NCBI RefSeq assembly: GCF_001484765.1
Contig: NZ_KQ947377.1
Coordinates: forward strand, 62,001-126,000
Direction: 5' to 3'
Length of the DNA: 64,000 bases
Source of the DNA: Entomohabitans teleogrylli
GTDB lineage: Bacteria > Pseudomonadota > Gammaproteobacteria > Enterobacterales > Enterobacteriaceae
The notes under the pieces were generated by a model. The model was not told where the DNA came from, did not search any database, and saw only the letters and a program-made list of their open reading frames with translations. The position numbers and the translations under genes were made by a program. The first letter of the stretch is position 1; each line of letters starts with the position of its first letter. This document shows positions 1 through 10,048 of the stretch, in pieces.

Positions 1-2288
1 GCCTTATTGGTAATCCCAACTCCGGGAAGACCACCCTCTTCAATCAGCTCACCGGCGCCAGACAGCGGGTCGGAAACTGGGCTGGCGTTACTGTCGAACG
101 TAAAGAGGGGCAGTTCGCCACCACCGATCATCAGATAACGCTGGTTGATTTACCCGGTACTTACTCGCTGACAACCATCTCATCGCAAACCTCACTCGAT
201 GAGCAAATCGCCTGCCACTATATTCTCAGCGGCGACGCAGACCTGGTGATTAACGTTGTCGACGCATCCAACCTGGAGCGCAATCTTTACCTCACCCTGC
301 AATTGCTGGAGCTGGGGATCCCCTGCATCATCGCGCTGAATATGCTGGATATCGCCGAAAAGCAGCATATCCGCATTGATATTGACGCCCTCGCCAACCG
401 CCTGGGATGTCCCGTGGTGCCGCTGGTATCAACCCGCGGGCGCGGTATCGACGGCCTGAAACTGGCTATCGACCGCCACCGCCGCAATCAACCTGTCGAA
501 CTGGTGCATTATCCGCGACCGCTGCTGCGGGAGGCCGAATATCTGGCCGGCGTGATGCCGCAGGATATCTCCCCGCGCCAGCGCCACTGGCTGGCGCTAC
601 AGATGCTGGAAGGGGATATCTACAGCCAGGCCTGGGCCGGCGCCGCCGCCGAACAACTGGTGGATGCGCGCGCGCGCCTTGCCGATGAGATCGACGACCC
701 GGCGCTGTATATCGCCGACGCCCGTTATCAGAGCATCGCCACTATCTGCGACGCCATCAGCAACAGTATGACCGCTGAGCCTCATCGCCTGACGGCGGCC
801 ATGGATAAGGTGATCCTCAACCGATTTCTCGGGGTGCCGATCTTCCTGCTGGTGATGTACCTGATGTTCCTGCTGGCAATTAATATCGGCGGCGCCCTGC
901 AGCCGATATTTGACGGCGGCTCCGCCGCTATCTTTATCCACGGCATTCAGTGGCTGGGCGCGACGCTGCGCTTTCCGGAATGGCTGACCATTTTCCTCGC
1001 CCAGGGCGTCGGCGGTGGGATTAACACTGTTCTGCCGCTGGTACCGCAGATCGGTATGATGTATCTGTTCCTCTCCTTCCTTGAAGACTCCGGCTATATG
1101 GCCCGGGCCGCCTTCGTGATGGACCGGTTGATGCAATCCCTCGGTCTGCCGGGGAAATCCTTTGTCCCGCTGATCGTCGGCTTCGGCTGCAATGTTCCTT
1201 CAGTGATGGGCGCCCGCACCCTCGACGCCCCCCGGGAGCGGCTGATGACCATTATGATGGCGCCGTTCATGTCCTGCGGCGCCCGCCTGGCCATCTTTGC
1301 GGTCTTCGCCGCCGCATTTTTTGGCCAGCAGGGCGCGCTGGTGGTCTTCTCCCTGTATCTGCTGGGGATTGTGATGGCTATTGTCACCGGGCTGGTGCTC
1401 AAACACACCATCATGCGCGGTGAAGCCTCGCCCTTTGTGATGGAGTTACCGCTCTACCATGTACCGCACATCAAAAGTCTGCTGATCCAGACCTGGCAGC
1501 GCCTGAAAGGGTTTGTACTGCGGGCCGGTAAAGTGATCGTGATTGTCAGTATTTTCATCGGCGCCCTGAACAGCTTTTCATTCAGCGGTAAACCGGTGGA
1601 CAACATCAACGATTCAGCGCTGGCGTCGGTCAGTAAAGTGCTGACTCCGCTGTTAAAACCCATCGGCGTTCAGGAAGATAACTGGCAGGCTACGGTCGGG
1701 TTATTCACTGGCGCAATGGCCAAAGAGGTGGTGGTCGGCACCCTGAATACCCTGTACACCGCTGAAGATATTCACGCTGAGGCCTTCGATCCTGACGAGT
1801 TCAGCCTGTCCGGCGAGCTCAAAGACGCGCTGGACGAAACCTGGAGCAGCCTGAAAGAGACCTTCAGTCTGAGCGTGCTGGCTAACCCAATCGAAGCCAG
1901 TAAAGGCGATGGCGAGATGGAAAGCGGCACCATGGGCATGATGAGCAGCAAATTCGGCAGCAGTATCGCCGCCTATAGCTATCTGATCTTCGTGCTGCTG
2001 TATATCCCGTGTATTTCGGTGATGGGCGCCATCGCCCGCGAGTCAAGCCGCGGCTGGATGACCTTCTCGATACTCTGGGGGCTGAATATCGCCTATTCGC
2101 TCGCCACGCTCTACTACCAGACCATGACTTTCAGCGCCCATCCGCAGTACAGCCTGGTGTGCATTCTGGCGGTGGTCCTGTTTAACGTGGTGGTGCTCGG
2201 ACTACTGCGGCGCGCCCGCAGCCGGGTGGACGTGCGCCTGGCGGGACCGCGTAAAACCGCCGATAGCCATTCCGGCAATTGCCACTGA
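1..2288 (+). CDS. feoB: Ferrous iron transporter FeoB, 5' end cut off by window
   Basis: FeoB is the inner-membrane Fe(II) permease with a cytosolic N-terminal G domain. The frame is open from base 3, and the first residues ([10 protein letters not shown]) carry the G1 P-loop. Comparison with remembered E. coli FeoB suggests only about seven residues are missing. DLPGTYS (G3) and NMLD (G4) follow. The rest is a helical membrane domain with the conserved GFGCNVPS and SCGARL segments typical of the Gate motifs. The C-terminus ends SGNCH and lacks the double-cysteine stretch I recall in E. coli. feoC follows 17 bases downstream. The feoA gene and the promoter, usually Fur and FNR controlled, lie outside the window. 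Confidence 0.97.
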   Translation, partial: LIGNPNSGKTTLFNQLTGARQRVGNWAGVTVERKEGQFATTDHQITLVDLPGTYSLTTISSQTSLDEQIACHYILSGDADLVINVVDASNLERNLYLTLQLLELGIPCIIALNMLDIAEKQHIRIDIDALANRLGCPVVPLVSTRGRGIDGLKLAIDRHRRNQPVELVHYPRPLLREAEYLAGVMPQDISPRQRHWLALQMLEGDIYSQAWAGAAAEQLVDARARLADEIDDPALYIADARYQSIATICDAISNSMTAEPHRLTAAMDKVILNRFLGVPIFLLVMYLMFLLAINIGGALQPIFDGGSAAIFIHGIQWLGATLRFPEWLTIFLAQGVGGGINTVLPLVPQIGMMYLFLSFLEDSGYMARAAFVMDRLMQSLGLPGKSFVPLIVGFGCNVPSVMGARTLDAPRERLMTIMMAPFMSCGARLAIFAVFAAAFFGQQGALVVFSLYLLGIVMAIVTGLVLKHTIMRGEASPFVMELPLYHVPHIKSLLIQTWQRLKGFVLRAGKVIVIVSIFIGALNSFSFSGKPVDNINDSALASVSKVLTPLLKPIGVQEDNWQATVGLFTGAMAKEVVVGTLNTLYTAEDIHAEAFDPDEFSLSGELKDALDETWSSLKETFSLSVLANPIEASKGDGEMESGTMGMMSSKFGSSIAAYSYLIFVLLYIPCISVMGAIARESSRGWMTFSILWGLNIAYSLATLYYQTMTFSAHPQYSLVCILAVVLFNVVVLGLLRRARSRVDVRLAGPRKTADSHSGNCH

Positions 2289-2305
2289 GTGCAGGAGAGA
2301 GCGCG

Positions 2306-2542
2306 ATGACCAGTCTGATAGAGGTGCGCAATTTACTTACGGTACAGGGGCGTATGGAGGCAAAGCAGATCGGCGCCCTGCTCAACGCTCCGCAACCGTT
2401 GATCAACGCGATGCTGGCGCGCCTGGAAGCGATGGGTAAAGCGCAGCGCAATCCCGAAGATCCCGGCGCCTGTCTGAACGGCAGTTGCAAACAATGCCCA
2501 CAGGGCAAAGCCTGCCAGACTGAATGGTGGTCAGCCCGTTAG
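2306..2542 (+). CDS. feoC: Ferrous iron transport regulator FeoC, 78 aa
   Basis: FeoC is a small winged-helix protein that accompanies FeoB and is reported to protect it from proteolysis and to bind an Fe-S cluster. The 78 residues match the E. coli length. The N-terminal half is a helix-turn-helix-like segment, and four cysteines (C56, C61, C64, C70) cluster near the C-terminus. The ATG at 2306 is preceded by AGGAGAG at normal spacing. An upstream in-frame ATG at 2279 lies inside feoB and would add nine unconserved residues, so it was not chosen. The gene is the last of the feo operon. Confidence 0.95.
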   Translation: MTSLIEVRNLLTVQGRMEAKQIGALLNAPQPLINAMLARLEAMGKAQRNPEDPGACLNGSCKQCPQGKACQTEWWSAR

Positions 2543-2596
2543 TTCAACAACCACAGACCTCAGGCCAGCGCTACCTGCACGCCGCTGGCCGACATA

Positions 2597-2620
2597 GCGC
2601 CGGGAAGATCTTCCCGGCGC
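2597..2620. repeat. Perfect 24-bp palindrome between feoC and bioH
   Basis: The two 12-base arms starting GCGCCGGGAAGA are exact reverse complements with no loop. It lies 54 bases past the feoC stop and 11 bases past the bioH stop, so it separates two converging genes. Neither side has a T tract, so it may be a bidirectional 3' end barrier or an unusual terminator. The function is inferred from position only. Confidence 0.6.
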
Positions 2621-2631
2621 CTGTTCAAACA

Positions 2632-3411
2632 TCATCCACCGTTTAACCGCCCGGCAAACCCAATCAACTGTTCGCAAAACGCCTGCGGATGGGAGATAAA
2701 CGGCGCATGGGCCGCTTTCGGGAAAATGTACGATTCACTCTCCGGCCAGCGCTCATCAAGCAGCGGCACAATACGCCGCGGCACCAGGCCGTCCAGATAG
2801 CCGTACAGACGGAAAAAGGGCAGCCTCAAATCCGCCAGCTCAGCGCGTAAATCCGCGCTGCGCAAAATCTCCAGTCCGCCGTTAAGTACTTCAACCGTCG
2901 GCATTGGCAGCGCCAGAACAGTATTTTTCAACAGCCGGGCGTCCTGACGAGCGCTTTCCGTCCCCAGAGTCTGGAGCGCCAGAAAACGCTCCACGGTGCG
3001 ATGAAAATCGTCGCTGAGTTGCTGCTGGAAACCGGACAGTACCTCCGGCTTAATGCCCGGCCAGTCGCCGTGAGCGCTGAAGCGCGGAGACGACGCCACA
3101 GTCACCAGCGCCTGCACTCGCTCTGGCCAGCGCAACGCCGCCCGGCTGGCCACCAGTCCGCCCAGACTCCAGCCCAGCCAGATAGCCCGCTGCGGCGCCT
3201 GAGCCATCACCCGCTCCGCCATTTGCTCCAGATCCAGCGCACCGCTCGCCTGGCTACGGCCAAACCCCGGGAGGTCGACCAGGTGGATCGTAAAATGCGC
3301 GCCCAGTCGCCCGCAAATGCCACGCCACACTTCGCCGTTCAGCCCCCATCCGTGAAGCATCACAAGATGACACTCGCCTGCTCCTTCGGTGTGCCACCAG
3401 AGGTCGTTCAT
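2632..3411 (-). CDS. bioH: Pimeloyl-ACP methyl ester carboxylesterase BioH
   Basis: BioH hydrolyses pimeloyl-ACP methyl ester, freeing pimeloyl-ACP for biotin synthesis in the cytosol. The 259 residues form an alpha/beta hydrolase. HGWGLN near residue 20 is the oxyanion-hole region, the nucleophile S82 sits in GWSLGG, the acid Asp is in YGYLDGLVP near residue 207, and the His is in KAAHAPF near residue 235. It lies alone on the minus strand and diverges from gntX, as in E. coli, away from the bioABFCD cluster. The length is close to the E. coli 256. Confidence 0.96.
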   Translation of the reverse strand: MNDLWWHTEGAGECHLVMLHGWGLNGEVWRGICGRLGAHFTIHLVDLPGFGRSQASGALDLEQMAERVMAQAPQRAIWLGWSLGGLVASRAALRWPERVQALVTVASSPRFSAHGDWPGIKPEVLSGFQQQLSDDFHRTVERFLALQTLGTESARQDARLLKNTVLALPMPTVEVLNGGLEILRSADLRAELADLRLPFFRLYGYLDGLVPRRIVPLLDERWPESESYIFPKAAHAPFISHPQAFCEQLIGFAGRLNGG

Positions 3412-3446
3412 CGGTTAACCTTCTCTTTATTTCGTATGGAGACGCT

Positions 3447-4127
3447 ATGCTAACAATCCCGGGGTTATGTTGGCTATGCCGGATGCCGCTGGCCGTTGCC
3501 GGATGGGGAATATGCAGTATTTGCCAGCAGAGCCTCACGCCGCCGCCGCACTGCCCGCGCTGCGGGCTGGAAGCCATCACCCACCCGCTGCCCTGCGGGC
3601 GCTGTCTGCTAAAGCCGCCGCCCTGGCAGCGGCTGATTTATGTCGATGACTACCGCGCTCCCCTGAATGTTCTGGTACAGCGCCTGAAATTCAGCGCCGC
3701 TACCGCGCTGGCGCCAGCCCTGTCGCGCCTGCTGCTGTGCCAACTGCTGGCCGCCCGGCGCGACGGAACGCTGCGCCTGCCGGACTGTATTATTGCGGTG
3801 CCGTTACACCAAACGCGCGGCTGGCGCAGGGGATTTAACCAGAGCGATCTGCTGGCCCGGCCGCTGGCGCGCTGGCTGGGTTGCCGCTATCAGCCGGGCG
3901 GACTGAAGCGACGGCGGCGTACCGCAATCCAGCACCAGTTAAGCGCCAGCGCACGTTCCGACAATCTGCGCGGCGCCTTTACGCTTGAATTCCCGGTACG
4001 CGATCTCCATATCGCCATAGTGGACGATGTCGTGACCACCGGCAGCACCGTCGCGGAGATTTCCCGACTGTTATTACGCAACGGCGCCGCAACGGTCCAG
4101 GTATGGTGCCTGTGTCGCACCTTGTAG
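3447..4127 (+). CDS. gntX: ComF-family phosphoribosyltransferase-like protein GntX
   Basis: This 226-residue protein belongs to the ComF/GntX family, needed for use of external DNA as a nutrient in E. coli; its exact biochemical role is unsettled. The N-terminus has four CxxC pairs (C8/C11, C23/C26, C36/C39, C50/C53), consistent with a zinc ribbon. The C-terminus holds the phosphoribosyltransferase signature IAIVDDVVTTGSTVAE at residues 189-204. It is divergent from bioH with 35 bases between starts, and nfuA follows in the same direction. Despite the name there is no direct evidence for a role in gluconate uptake. Confidence 0.93.
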   Translation: MLTIPGLCWLCRMPLAVAGWGICSICQQSLTPPPHCPRCGLEAITHPLPCGRCLLKPPPWQRLIYVDDYRAPLNVLVQRLKFSAATALAPALSRLLLCQLLAARRDGTLRLPDCIIAVPLHQTRGWRRGFNQSDLLARPLARWLGCRYQPGGLKRRRRTAIQHQLSASARSDNLRGAFTLEFPVRDLHIAIVDDVVTTGSTVAEISRLLLRNGAATVQVWCLCRTL

Positions 4128-4148
4128 CGCCCCGCCGATGGGCGTATT

Positions 4149-4173
4149 ATAACCAACTAAAATAGTCAACTAT
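4149..4173 (+). promoter_or_regulatory. IscR type 1 operator upstream of nfuA
   Basis: A 25-base near-palindrome reading ATAACC-AACT-AAAAT-AGTC-AACTAT matches the published type 1 IscR consensus (ATASYYGACT, five bases, AGTCRRSTAT) at all but two positions. It overlaps a plausible -10 hexamer (TATTAT at 4145-4150) and ends 12 bases before the nfuA ATG. In E. coli the nfuA (yhgI) promoter is a known IscR target, so [2Fe-2S]-IscR repression is the likely control. Confidence 0.85.
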
Positions 4174-4185
4174 TAGGCCAAAGCT

Positions 4186-4761
4186 ATGATCCGTATTTCC
4201 GATGCCGCCCAGGCGCACTTTGCTAAACTGCTGGCAAATCAGGAAGAAGGCACGCAGATCCGCGTCTTCGTCATTAACCCCGGCACGCCTAACGCCGAGT
4301 GCGGCGTCTCTTACTGCCCGCCGGATGCCGTGGAGGCCAGCGACACCGCCCTGAAATTTGAGCAGTTGACCGCTTATGTGGACGAACTGAGCGCGCCCTA
4401 TCTGGAAGACGCGGAGATCGATTTCGTTACCGATCAGTTGGGCTCCCAACTGACCCTGAAAGCCCCGAACGCCAAGATGCGTAAAGTGGCGGATGACGCG
4501 CCGTTAATTGAGCGGGTGGAATACTTTATCCAGTCGCAAATCAACCCACAGCTGGCGGGCCATGGCGGCCGGGTATCGCTGATGGAGATTACCGATGAAG
4601 GTTACGCCATCCTGCAATTCGGCGGCGGTTGCAACGGCTGTTCGATGGTCGACTACACCCTGAAAGAAGGGATTGAAAAACAGCTGGTTTCCCAGTTTGC
4701 AGAACTAAAAGGGGTGCGCGATCTTACTGAGCACCAGCGCGGCGAGCACTCTTACTACTGA
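4186..4761 (+). CDS. nfuA: Fe-S cluster carrier NfuA
   Basis: NfuA delivers [4Fe-4S] clusters to apoproteins such as aconitase and LipA, especially under oxidative stress or iron limitation. The 191 residues comprise an N-terminal degenerate A-type domain and a C-terminal Nfu domain. The cluster-ligating CxxC is C149/C152 in [11 protein letters not shown], at the same positions as in E. coli. The gene has its own promoter with an IscR operator directly upstream and ends before a bidirectional terminator shared with malQ. Confidence 0.98.
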   Translation: MIRISDAAQAHFAKLLANQEEGTQIRVFVINPGTPNAECGVSYCPPDAVEASDTALKFEQLTAYVDELSAPYLEDAEIDFVTDQLGSQLTLKAPNAKMRKVADDAPLIERVEYFIQSQINPQLAGHGGRVSLMEITDEGYAILQFGGGCNGCSMVDYTLKEGIEKQLVSQFAELKGVRDLTEHQRGEHSYY

Positions 4762-4800
4762 TCCGCCGTCCCACGAGCCTGCATAGCGGGCTGTCGCGAT

Positions 4801-4836
4801 AAAAAAACCCGGCCAGTCTCACTGCCGGGTTTTTTA
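4801..4836. terminator. Bidirectional rho-independent terminator, nfuA/malQ
   Basis: The stem CCCGGC (4808-4813) / GCCGGG (4824-4829) is flanked by seven A on the left and six T on the right, so it can end nfuA on the plus strand and malQ on the minus strand. It lies between the two converging stops. Confidence 0.92.
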
Positions 4837-4841
4837 TCAGA

Positions 4842-6923
4842 TCAGGCTTTTTTACGCCGTTTGTCGAGGTCTTTAATCAGTCGGTTTACCTGTTGGTCGG
4901 CGAACATTGATTCCAGCGTGGCGCTGAGCTTGCGCCGCCAGTTATGGTACTGGGTACTGGTACCCGGCACATTGACCGGATCCGCCATATCCAGCCAGTC
5001 TTCCGGCTGCAGCCCTAACAGCGCGCTGTTACTGTCGGCAATATAGCGCTGCAGGCCGCGGTTAAGGGTCGGCGTCATCGCCATCAGCGCCGCCTTATGG
5101 CCGGCCTTCTTCGGCAGACAGCCATGGCGATGCAAAGAGTCCAGCAACCCCTGTTTAGCGCGCTCGCGGTCCGCATACAGCCCGCGCAGGATCTCCTCGT
5201 CCGGATACAGCCCCAGCGATCGCCCGAGCGTCAAATCGCCGCTTTCCCAATAGCCGCGCAGGGTGGGCATATCGTGGGTGGTCGCCACCGCCATTGCCTG
5301 GGCCGCCCATTTCTGCGGCGCCCGGAAGCGCTTGCGATCATCGTGCTCAAAATAGAGCACTTTATAAGAATAAACCCCGCCATCGCGCAGTTTGCTGACA
5401 ATTTCCGCCGGCACGGTACCGAGATCTTCGCCAATCACCATACACTGGTGACGCTGGCTCTCCAGCGCCAGAATGGCCAGCAAATCGTCGACCGGATAGT
5501 GCACGTAGGCGCCCTGATCCGCCGTTTCGCCGTAGGGGATCCACCACAGACGCAGCATCGACATCACATGATCGATACGCAGAGCGCCGCAGTGGGTCAT
5601 ATTGGCGCGCAACAGCTCGATAAACGGCTCATAGGCACGCTGCGCCATGATATGCGGGTCCATCGGCGGCAACCCCCAGTTCTGGCCCAGCGGACCCAGA
5701 ATATCCGGCGGCGCGCCGACCGACGCTTTCAGGCAGTACAGTTCCCGATCGCACCAGGTTTCCGAACCGCCTTCCGCCACGCCGACCGCCAGATCGCGGT
5801 ATAACCCCACCGGCATACCGGATTGCTGACAGACATCCCAGCAGGCAGCGAACTGGCGGTAAGCCAGCCACTGCAGCCAGAGCCAGAATTCAACCTCATC
5901 GCGATGTTCGGCGCAGAACGCCTGCACCGCCGGACCGTTGCCGTCCTGGTACTCTTCCGGCCATGCCGGCCATCCCCAGCGCATCGGGTCCTGCTGCACC
6001 TGCCAGGCGTGCAGGGCATCATAAGCCGCCTGACGCTGTAGGCTCTCGCCTCCTTCCACCACAAACCCACGGAAGGCGGCCACGCTGTCGTCGTCCGGCG
6101 CGCGCTGGCAAAAACGGCTCCACGCCAAGCGCAGCGCGGTTATTTTCAGGGACGTCACCGTCGTGTAATCCACATACTGCGCGTCCCGGGCGGATTGCAC
6201 GCGCTCCCGGGTCTGGGGAAGCTCCCACCACGCCTGCGCCTCGGCGCTGAGGCGGAAATCTTCCACCTCATTAACATCGATATAGATGATGTTCAGCCAG
6301 CGGCGGGACGACGGACTGTACGGGCTGGCGCTCTCCGGTATCGCCGGGTAGAGCGCATGAATCGGGTTCAGACCAATAAACGCGCCGCCGCGCTGGCCGA
6401 CTTCGCCCAGCATACGCCGCAGATCGCCAAAGTCGCCGATGCCCCAGTTGGCCTCAGAGCGCAGCGTATACAGCTGCACGCAGGCGCCCCACAACTTTTT
6501 ACCCTCGCGTAACGCCTGCGGTTCATAGCAACGGCGCGGGGCGACGATAATCCGGCAGTGCCAGCGCTCATCGCCGCGGGTTATGGTCAGTGAGTGGTAC
6601 CCCTGCGCCAGCCGGGCCGGCAGTGTCAGAACGTTGCCGCCTTTGGCGGTCCCCTGATGCTGCTTACCCTGCTCAGTGGTGATAAACCACGCCAGTTCCC
6701 CTTTCCCTTCCAGCACCAGCTCCATCGTGCGGCCGGATGTAAAGACCGCGACTGGCGGAACCGGGCGTACCGCCCCTTTAACCGGGGCGGAGGTGCGGTT
6801 CATGGCTTCCAGCAAACGCAGCTTGGTCGCCGCCGCAATATCCTGCGGCAACCCGTGGGCATTAATGTAATTAGCGGCAATTCCCGCCTCCAGGGCGGCT
6901 TTATCAAGGCGTTTGCTCTCCAT
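4842..6923 (-). CDS. malQ: 4-alpha-glucanotransferase (amylomaltase) MalQ
   Basis: MalQ transfers maltosyl and longer dextrinyl groups between maltodextrins and releases glucose, feeding MalP in the cytosol. The 693 residues agree with E. coli (694). Family GH77 motifs are visible: RIDHVMS (nucleophile Asp region), GEDLGTVP (acid/base Glu) and ATTHDMPTLRGYW. It follows malP with a 9-base gap and the start has AAGGGAAAGAC before ATG. malPQ forms a MalT-activated operon. Unlike E. coli K-12, no gntT lies between it and nfuA. Confidence 0.98.
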   Translation of the reverse strand: MESKRLDKAALEAGIAANYINAHGLPQDIAAATKLRLLEAMNRTSAPVKGAVRPVPPVAVFTSGRTMELVLEGKGELAWFITTEQGKQHQGTAKGGNVLTLPARLAQGYHSLTITRGDERWHCRIIVAPRRCYEPQALREGKKLWGACVQLYTLRSEANWGIGDFGDLRRMLGEVGQRGGAFIGLNPIHALYPAIPESASPYSPSSRRWLNIIYIDVNEVEDFRLSAEAQAWWELPQTRERVQSARDAQYVDYTTVTSLKITALRLAWSRFCQRAPDDDSVAAFRGFVVEGGESLQRQAAYDALHAWQVQQDPMRWGWPAWPEEYQDGNGPAVQAFCAEHRDEVEFWLWLQWLAYRQFAACWDVCQQSGMPVGLYRDLAVGVAEGGSETWCDRELYCLKASVGAPPDILGPLGQNWGLPPMDPHIMAQRAYEPFIELLRANMTHCGALRIDHVMSMLRLWWIPYGETADQGAYVHYPVDDLLAILALESQRHQCMVIGEDLGTVPAEIVSKLRDGGVYSYKVLYFEHDDRKRFRAPQKWAAQAMAVATTHDMPTLRGYWESGDLTLGRSLGLYPDEEILRGLYADRERAKQGLLDSLHRHGCLPKKAGHKAALMAMTPTLNRGLQRYIADSNSALLGLQPEDWLDMADPVNVPGTSTQYHNWRRKLSATLESMFADQQVNRLIKDLDKRRKKA

Positions 6924-6932
6924 GTCTTTCCC

Positions 6933-9335
6933 TTAACGTTTTGCCTGCCAGATACGCTGCTGGTAGTCGCGAATCGAACGGTCGGAACTGAACATGCCGC
7001 AGCGCGCGGTATTGAGGATCGCGGCGCGGGTCCAGGCGTCCTGGTCGAGATACAGCGCATCGGCGCGTTTCTGTGCGTCCAGATAGGCGCTGAAGTCCGC
7101 CATCACCAGGTACGGGTCGCCGCCCTGTTTGCCCAGGCTGTGCAGCATCTGATCGAAAGCATGCTTATCGCCATCGCTGAATTTGCCGCTTTCCAGCGCC
7201 TTCAGTACCGCATCCAGCACTTTATCTTTCTTGCGCCATTTCAGGGGGTCGTAGCCGGCGGCTTTCAGGGCTTTTACTTGCTCTACGGTGTGGCCGAAGA
7301 TAAAGATATTCTCCTCGCCGACTTTCTCTGCGATCTCTACGTTGGCCCCGTCCAGCGTGCCCACCGTCAGCGCGCCGTTGAGCGCCAGCTTCATGTTGCC
7401 GGTACCGGAGGCCTCTTTACCGGCCGTTGAGATTTGCTCGGAAATATCCGCTGCCGGGATCAACATTTCCGCCGCTGAAACGCAATAATCCGGCAGGAAA
7501 ACCACTTTCAGCTTATCGCCGACCCGCGGGTCGTTATTGATCACTTCCGCTGCCTTGTTGATGGCGTAAATAATGTTCTTCGCCAGGTAGTAGCCCGGAG
7601 CCGCTTTAGCACCGAACAGGAAGACGCGCGCTACCCGATCGGCCTGCGGGTTGTCGCAGATCTCTTTGTACAGCGCCAGGATATGCAGCAGGTTCAGGTG
7701 CTGACGCTTGTACTCGTGCAGGCGCTTAATCTGCACATCGAACAGCGCTTGCGGGTTAATCACAATGCCGGTACGCGCTTTGACAAACTCCGCCAGACGC
7801 TCTTTGTTATGGTGTTTGATAGCACGGTATTCTTTGCGGAACGCCGCATCATCGGCGTATTTTTCCAGGCCGATCAGGACATCCAGATCGTTAGCCCACT
7901 CTTTTTTCAGCGTCTTATCCAGCAGCGCGGAGAGCGCCGGGTTGCACTGCTTGATCCAGCGTCGCGGCGTGATGCCATTGGTCACATTGTGGAACTTGTT
8001 CGGCCACAGTTGGTGATATTCCGGGAACAGGTCCGTCACCACCAGTTCGGAGTGCAGCGCCGCCACGCCATTTACCGCGAATCCGCCCACCACGCACAGG
8101 TTCGCCATACGCACCTGGCCGTCGTGCAGCACCGCCAGTTTCGCCCACACGGCGTCATCGCCCGGCCAGGTTTTATCCACCAGCTTTTTGAAGCGGCGGT
8201 TGATCTCTTTGATGATTTGCACGTGGCGCGGCAACAGGGTGCGCATCAGGCGCTCATCCCAGCACTCCAGCGCTTCCGGCATCAGAGTATGGTTGGTGTA
8301 AGCGAAGGTGTTGCTGGTGATAGCCCACGCATCGTCCCAGCTCATCTGGTATTCGTCGAGCAGCACGCGCAGCAGTTCCGGAATAGCGATGGTCGGATGG
8401 GTATCATTGAGTTGAATCACTTCATACTGCGCCAGATCCGCCAGCTTGCGCCCCGCCTGATGGTGGCGGCGCAGAATATCGGCCACGGAACAGGCGCACT
8501 GGAAATACTGCTGCATCAGACGCAGCTTTTTACCGGCCTGGTGGTTATCATTGGGGTACAGCACTTTGGTCAGCTTCTCAGCGTCAATACCCTGCTGCTC
8601 CGCTTTGAGGAATTCGCCATCGTTGAATTTTGTCAGGTCGAACGGGTGGGCATGGGTCGCCTGCCACAAACGCAGCGGCTGAGCCACGCCGTTACGGTAA
8701 CCAAGCACCGGCAGATCCCAGGCCTCACCCTTGAGAACAAAAGCCGGCTCCCAGCGATTGTGCTTACCGTCCTTCACCACTTTACCGCCAATGCCGACCT
8801 GCACATCCAGCGCCGCATTGTGGCGGAACCACGGGTAGCTTGCGCGCTGCCAGTCGTCCGGGGCTTCCATCTGCTTGCCGTCGACAAAGGACTGGCGGAA
8901 CAGACCGTACTGGTAGTTCAGCCCATAGCCCATCGCCGGCTGGCCGACGGTCGCCATAGAGTCCAGGAAACAGGCCGCGAGACGGCCTAAACCGCCGTTA
9001 CCCAGCGCCGGATCAATCTCTTCTTCCAGCAGATCGGTCAGGTTGATGTTGTATTCCTCAAGCACATCGCTGACCTCCTGGTACCAGCCCAGATTGAGCA
9101 GGTTATTTCCGGTCAGGCGGCCAATTAAGAACTCCATGGAGATATAGTTAACGTGGCGCTGCTTCGCCGGGAGCTGTGCCAGCGGGCGGGCCGCCAGCAT
9201 TTCCGCCAGCGCGCCGCTCACAGCCTGCCACCACTGATGCGGGGTCAGTTCCTCTGCTGAGCGAAGACCAATACCCTGCCACTGACGTGTCAGGGCAGCC
9301 TGAAATTGTGTTTTGCTGAATGTAGGCTGTGACAT
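6933..9335 (-). CDS. malP: Maltodextrin phosphorylase MalP
   Basis: MalP phosphorolyses linear maltodextrins to glucose-1-phosphate with pyridoxal phosphate. The 800-residue product (E. coli 797) shows the GT35 signatures [19 protein letters not shown] near the N-terminus, [10 protein letters not shown], and the PLP-lysine region [15 protein letters not shown] start it at the ATG at 9335 ([11 protein letters not shown]), which matches the E. coli start. An upstream in-frame ATG at 9470 would read through the promoter and MalT boxes. It is the first gene of malPQ and a paralogue of glgP in this window. Confidence 0.97.
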   Translation of the reverse strand: MSQPTFSKTQFQAALTRQWQGIGLRSAEELTPHQWWQAVSGALAEMLAARPLAQLPAKQRHVNYISMEFLIGRLTGNNLLNLGWYQEVSDVLEEYNINLTDLLEEEIDPALGNGGLGRLAACFLDSMATVGQPAMGYGLNYQYGLFRQSFVDGKQMEAPDDWQRASYPWFRHNAALDVQVGIGGKVVKDGKHNRWEPAFVLKGEAWDLPVLGYRNGVAQPLRLWQATHAHPFDLTKFNDGEFLKAEQQGIDAEKLTKVLYPNDNHQAGKKLRLMQQYFQCACSVADILRRHHQAGRKLADLAQYEVIQLNDTHPTIAIPELLRVLLDEYQMSWDDAWAITSNTFAYTNHTLMPEALECWDERLMRTLLPRHVQIIKEINRRFKKLVDKTWPGDDAVWAKLAVLHDGQVRMANLCVVGGFAVNGVAALHSELVVTDLFPEYHQLWPNKFHNVTNGITPRRWIKQCNPALSALLDKTLKKEWANDLDVLIGLEKYADDAAFRKEYRAIKHHNKERLAEFVKARTGIVINPQALFDVQIKRLHEYKRQHLNLLHILALYKEICDNPQADRVARVFLFGAKAAPGYYLAKNIIYAINKAAEVINNDPRVGDKLKVVFLPDYCVSAAEMLIPAADISEQISTAGKEASGTGNMKLALNGALTVGTLDGANVEIAEKVGEENIFIFGHTVEQVKALKAAGYDPLKWRKKDKVLDAVLKALESGKFSDGDKHAFDQMLHSLGKQGGDPYLVMADFSAYLDAQKRADALYLDQDAWTRAAILNTARCGMFSSDRSIRDYQQRIWQAKR

Positions 9336-9403
9336 AGGTAATCGGGGTCCTGTAAAAATTAAACCATCATTTGCGTTAGTGTGCCTGGCGTACGCGCTGA
9401 CTT

Positions 9404-9436
9404 CCTCATCCCGAGGGGGATTAGACGGGGAGGAGG
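9404..9436 (-). promoter_or_regulatory. MalT boxes of the malPQ promoter
   Basis: Two matches to the MalT box GGGGA(K)GAGG are visible upstream of malP. GGGATGAGG on the minus strand is at 9404-9412 and GGGGAGGAGG on the plus strand is at 9427-9436. They are opposed in orientation here. MalT bound to ATP and maltotriose would activate malPQ. The boxes are about 70-100 bases before the malP start. Confidence 0.75.
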
Positions 9437-9455
9437 GGCGGGTAGTAGGTAAAAA

Positions 9456-9471
9456 TGTGATCATTAGCACT
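9456..9471. promoter_or_regulatory. Possible CRP site in malP-malT intergenic region
   Basis: TGTGA, six bases, GCACT approximates the CRP consensus (perfect left half, partial right half). It lies on the malP side of the intergenic region, just upstream of the MalT boxes. This is a pattern match only. Confidence 0.4.
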
Positions 9472-10048
9472 TTTACACTGCCACAGAAGTATATATTTCA
9501 CATTATTTTCCAGAATATGCCGCATTAAAATGCTCAATCAGTAATACCTGTCTTTCTGCTTCGCCAGATATCTTCATTCGAAAATAATTTCTTTTTCAGC
9601 AAAAACAAATAGCCGAAAGAAATAATTAATTCAATGTATATCATGGCGTTAAGAAAAACCCGATAAATAACAACGATGACAAGAAGCTATAATCTTTTTT
9701 ACAAAAAAAGACAAAGTCGACCAATAATATCCTGATTGTGTAAATAGCTTTGAGATAAATAATATTTTTATGAAATAAATCGTTTACTATAATTAGTTAT
9801 TTCTATGTGTTGCCAAAGATGCGCATTATTTCGCCGCTTTAGCGCCGCAACCCGCGCGCTGCCTGGTTGGCAGATAGTTTACAGGGGTAATGAAATAAAT
9901 GTCGGAAATGTGACAGGGCGCAACTTTGAGATCCTGAATATCAAGCCAAACTTGCATTAGTGCGCAAACTGTCCGAATTTATCCGGAGAATTAATTACGA
10001 AGCGCGAAAAAAATCACGTTTTTTCTCATCACAGTGAAGTGACTAACT
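9472..10048. promoter_or_regulatory. malP-malT divergent intergenic region
   Basis: This 577-base AT-rich stretch contains no plausible gene. It holds runs such as TTTTTTACAAAAAAAGAC and many TATAAT-like hexamers. Near malT a CRP-like site (TGTGA, six bases, GCAAC, 9909-9924) resembles the known CRP site of E. coli malT in sequence. The leader up to the malT ATG has no strong Shine-Dalgarno, consistent with the weak translation start known for malT. Confidence 0.6.
9909..9924 (+). promoter_or_regulatory. CRP-like site upstream of malT
   Basis: AAATGTGACAGGGCGCAAC has the left CRP half-site TGTGA and a partial right half. E. coli malT depends on CRP-cAMP, with a similar sequence in the promoter. 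The site is about 125 bases before the malT ATG. Confidence 0.6.

Noticed and set aside
3001-3453. 150-codon plus-strand frame over bioH ending in gntX
   Set aside because: Antisense to bioH catalytic core and without a Shine-Dalgarno.
7683-8990. 435-codon open frame opposite malP on the plus strand
   Set aside because: It is antisense to a strongly conserved gene, has no recognisable motif and arises from GC-rich codon bias.
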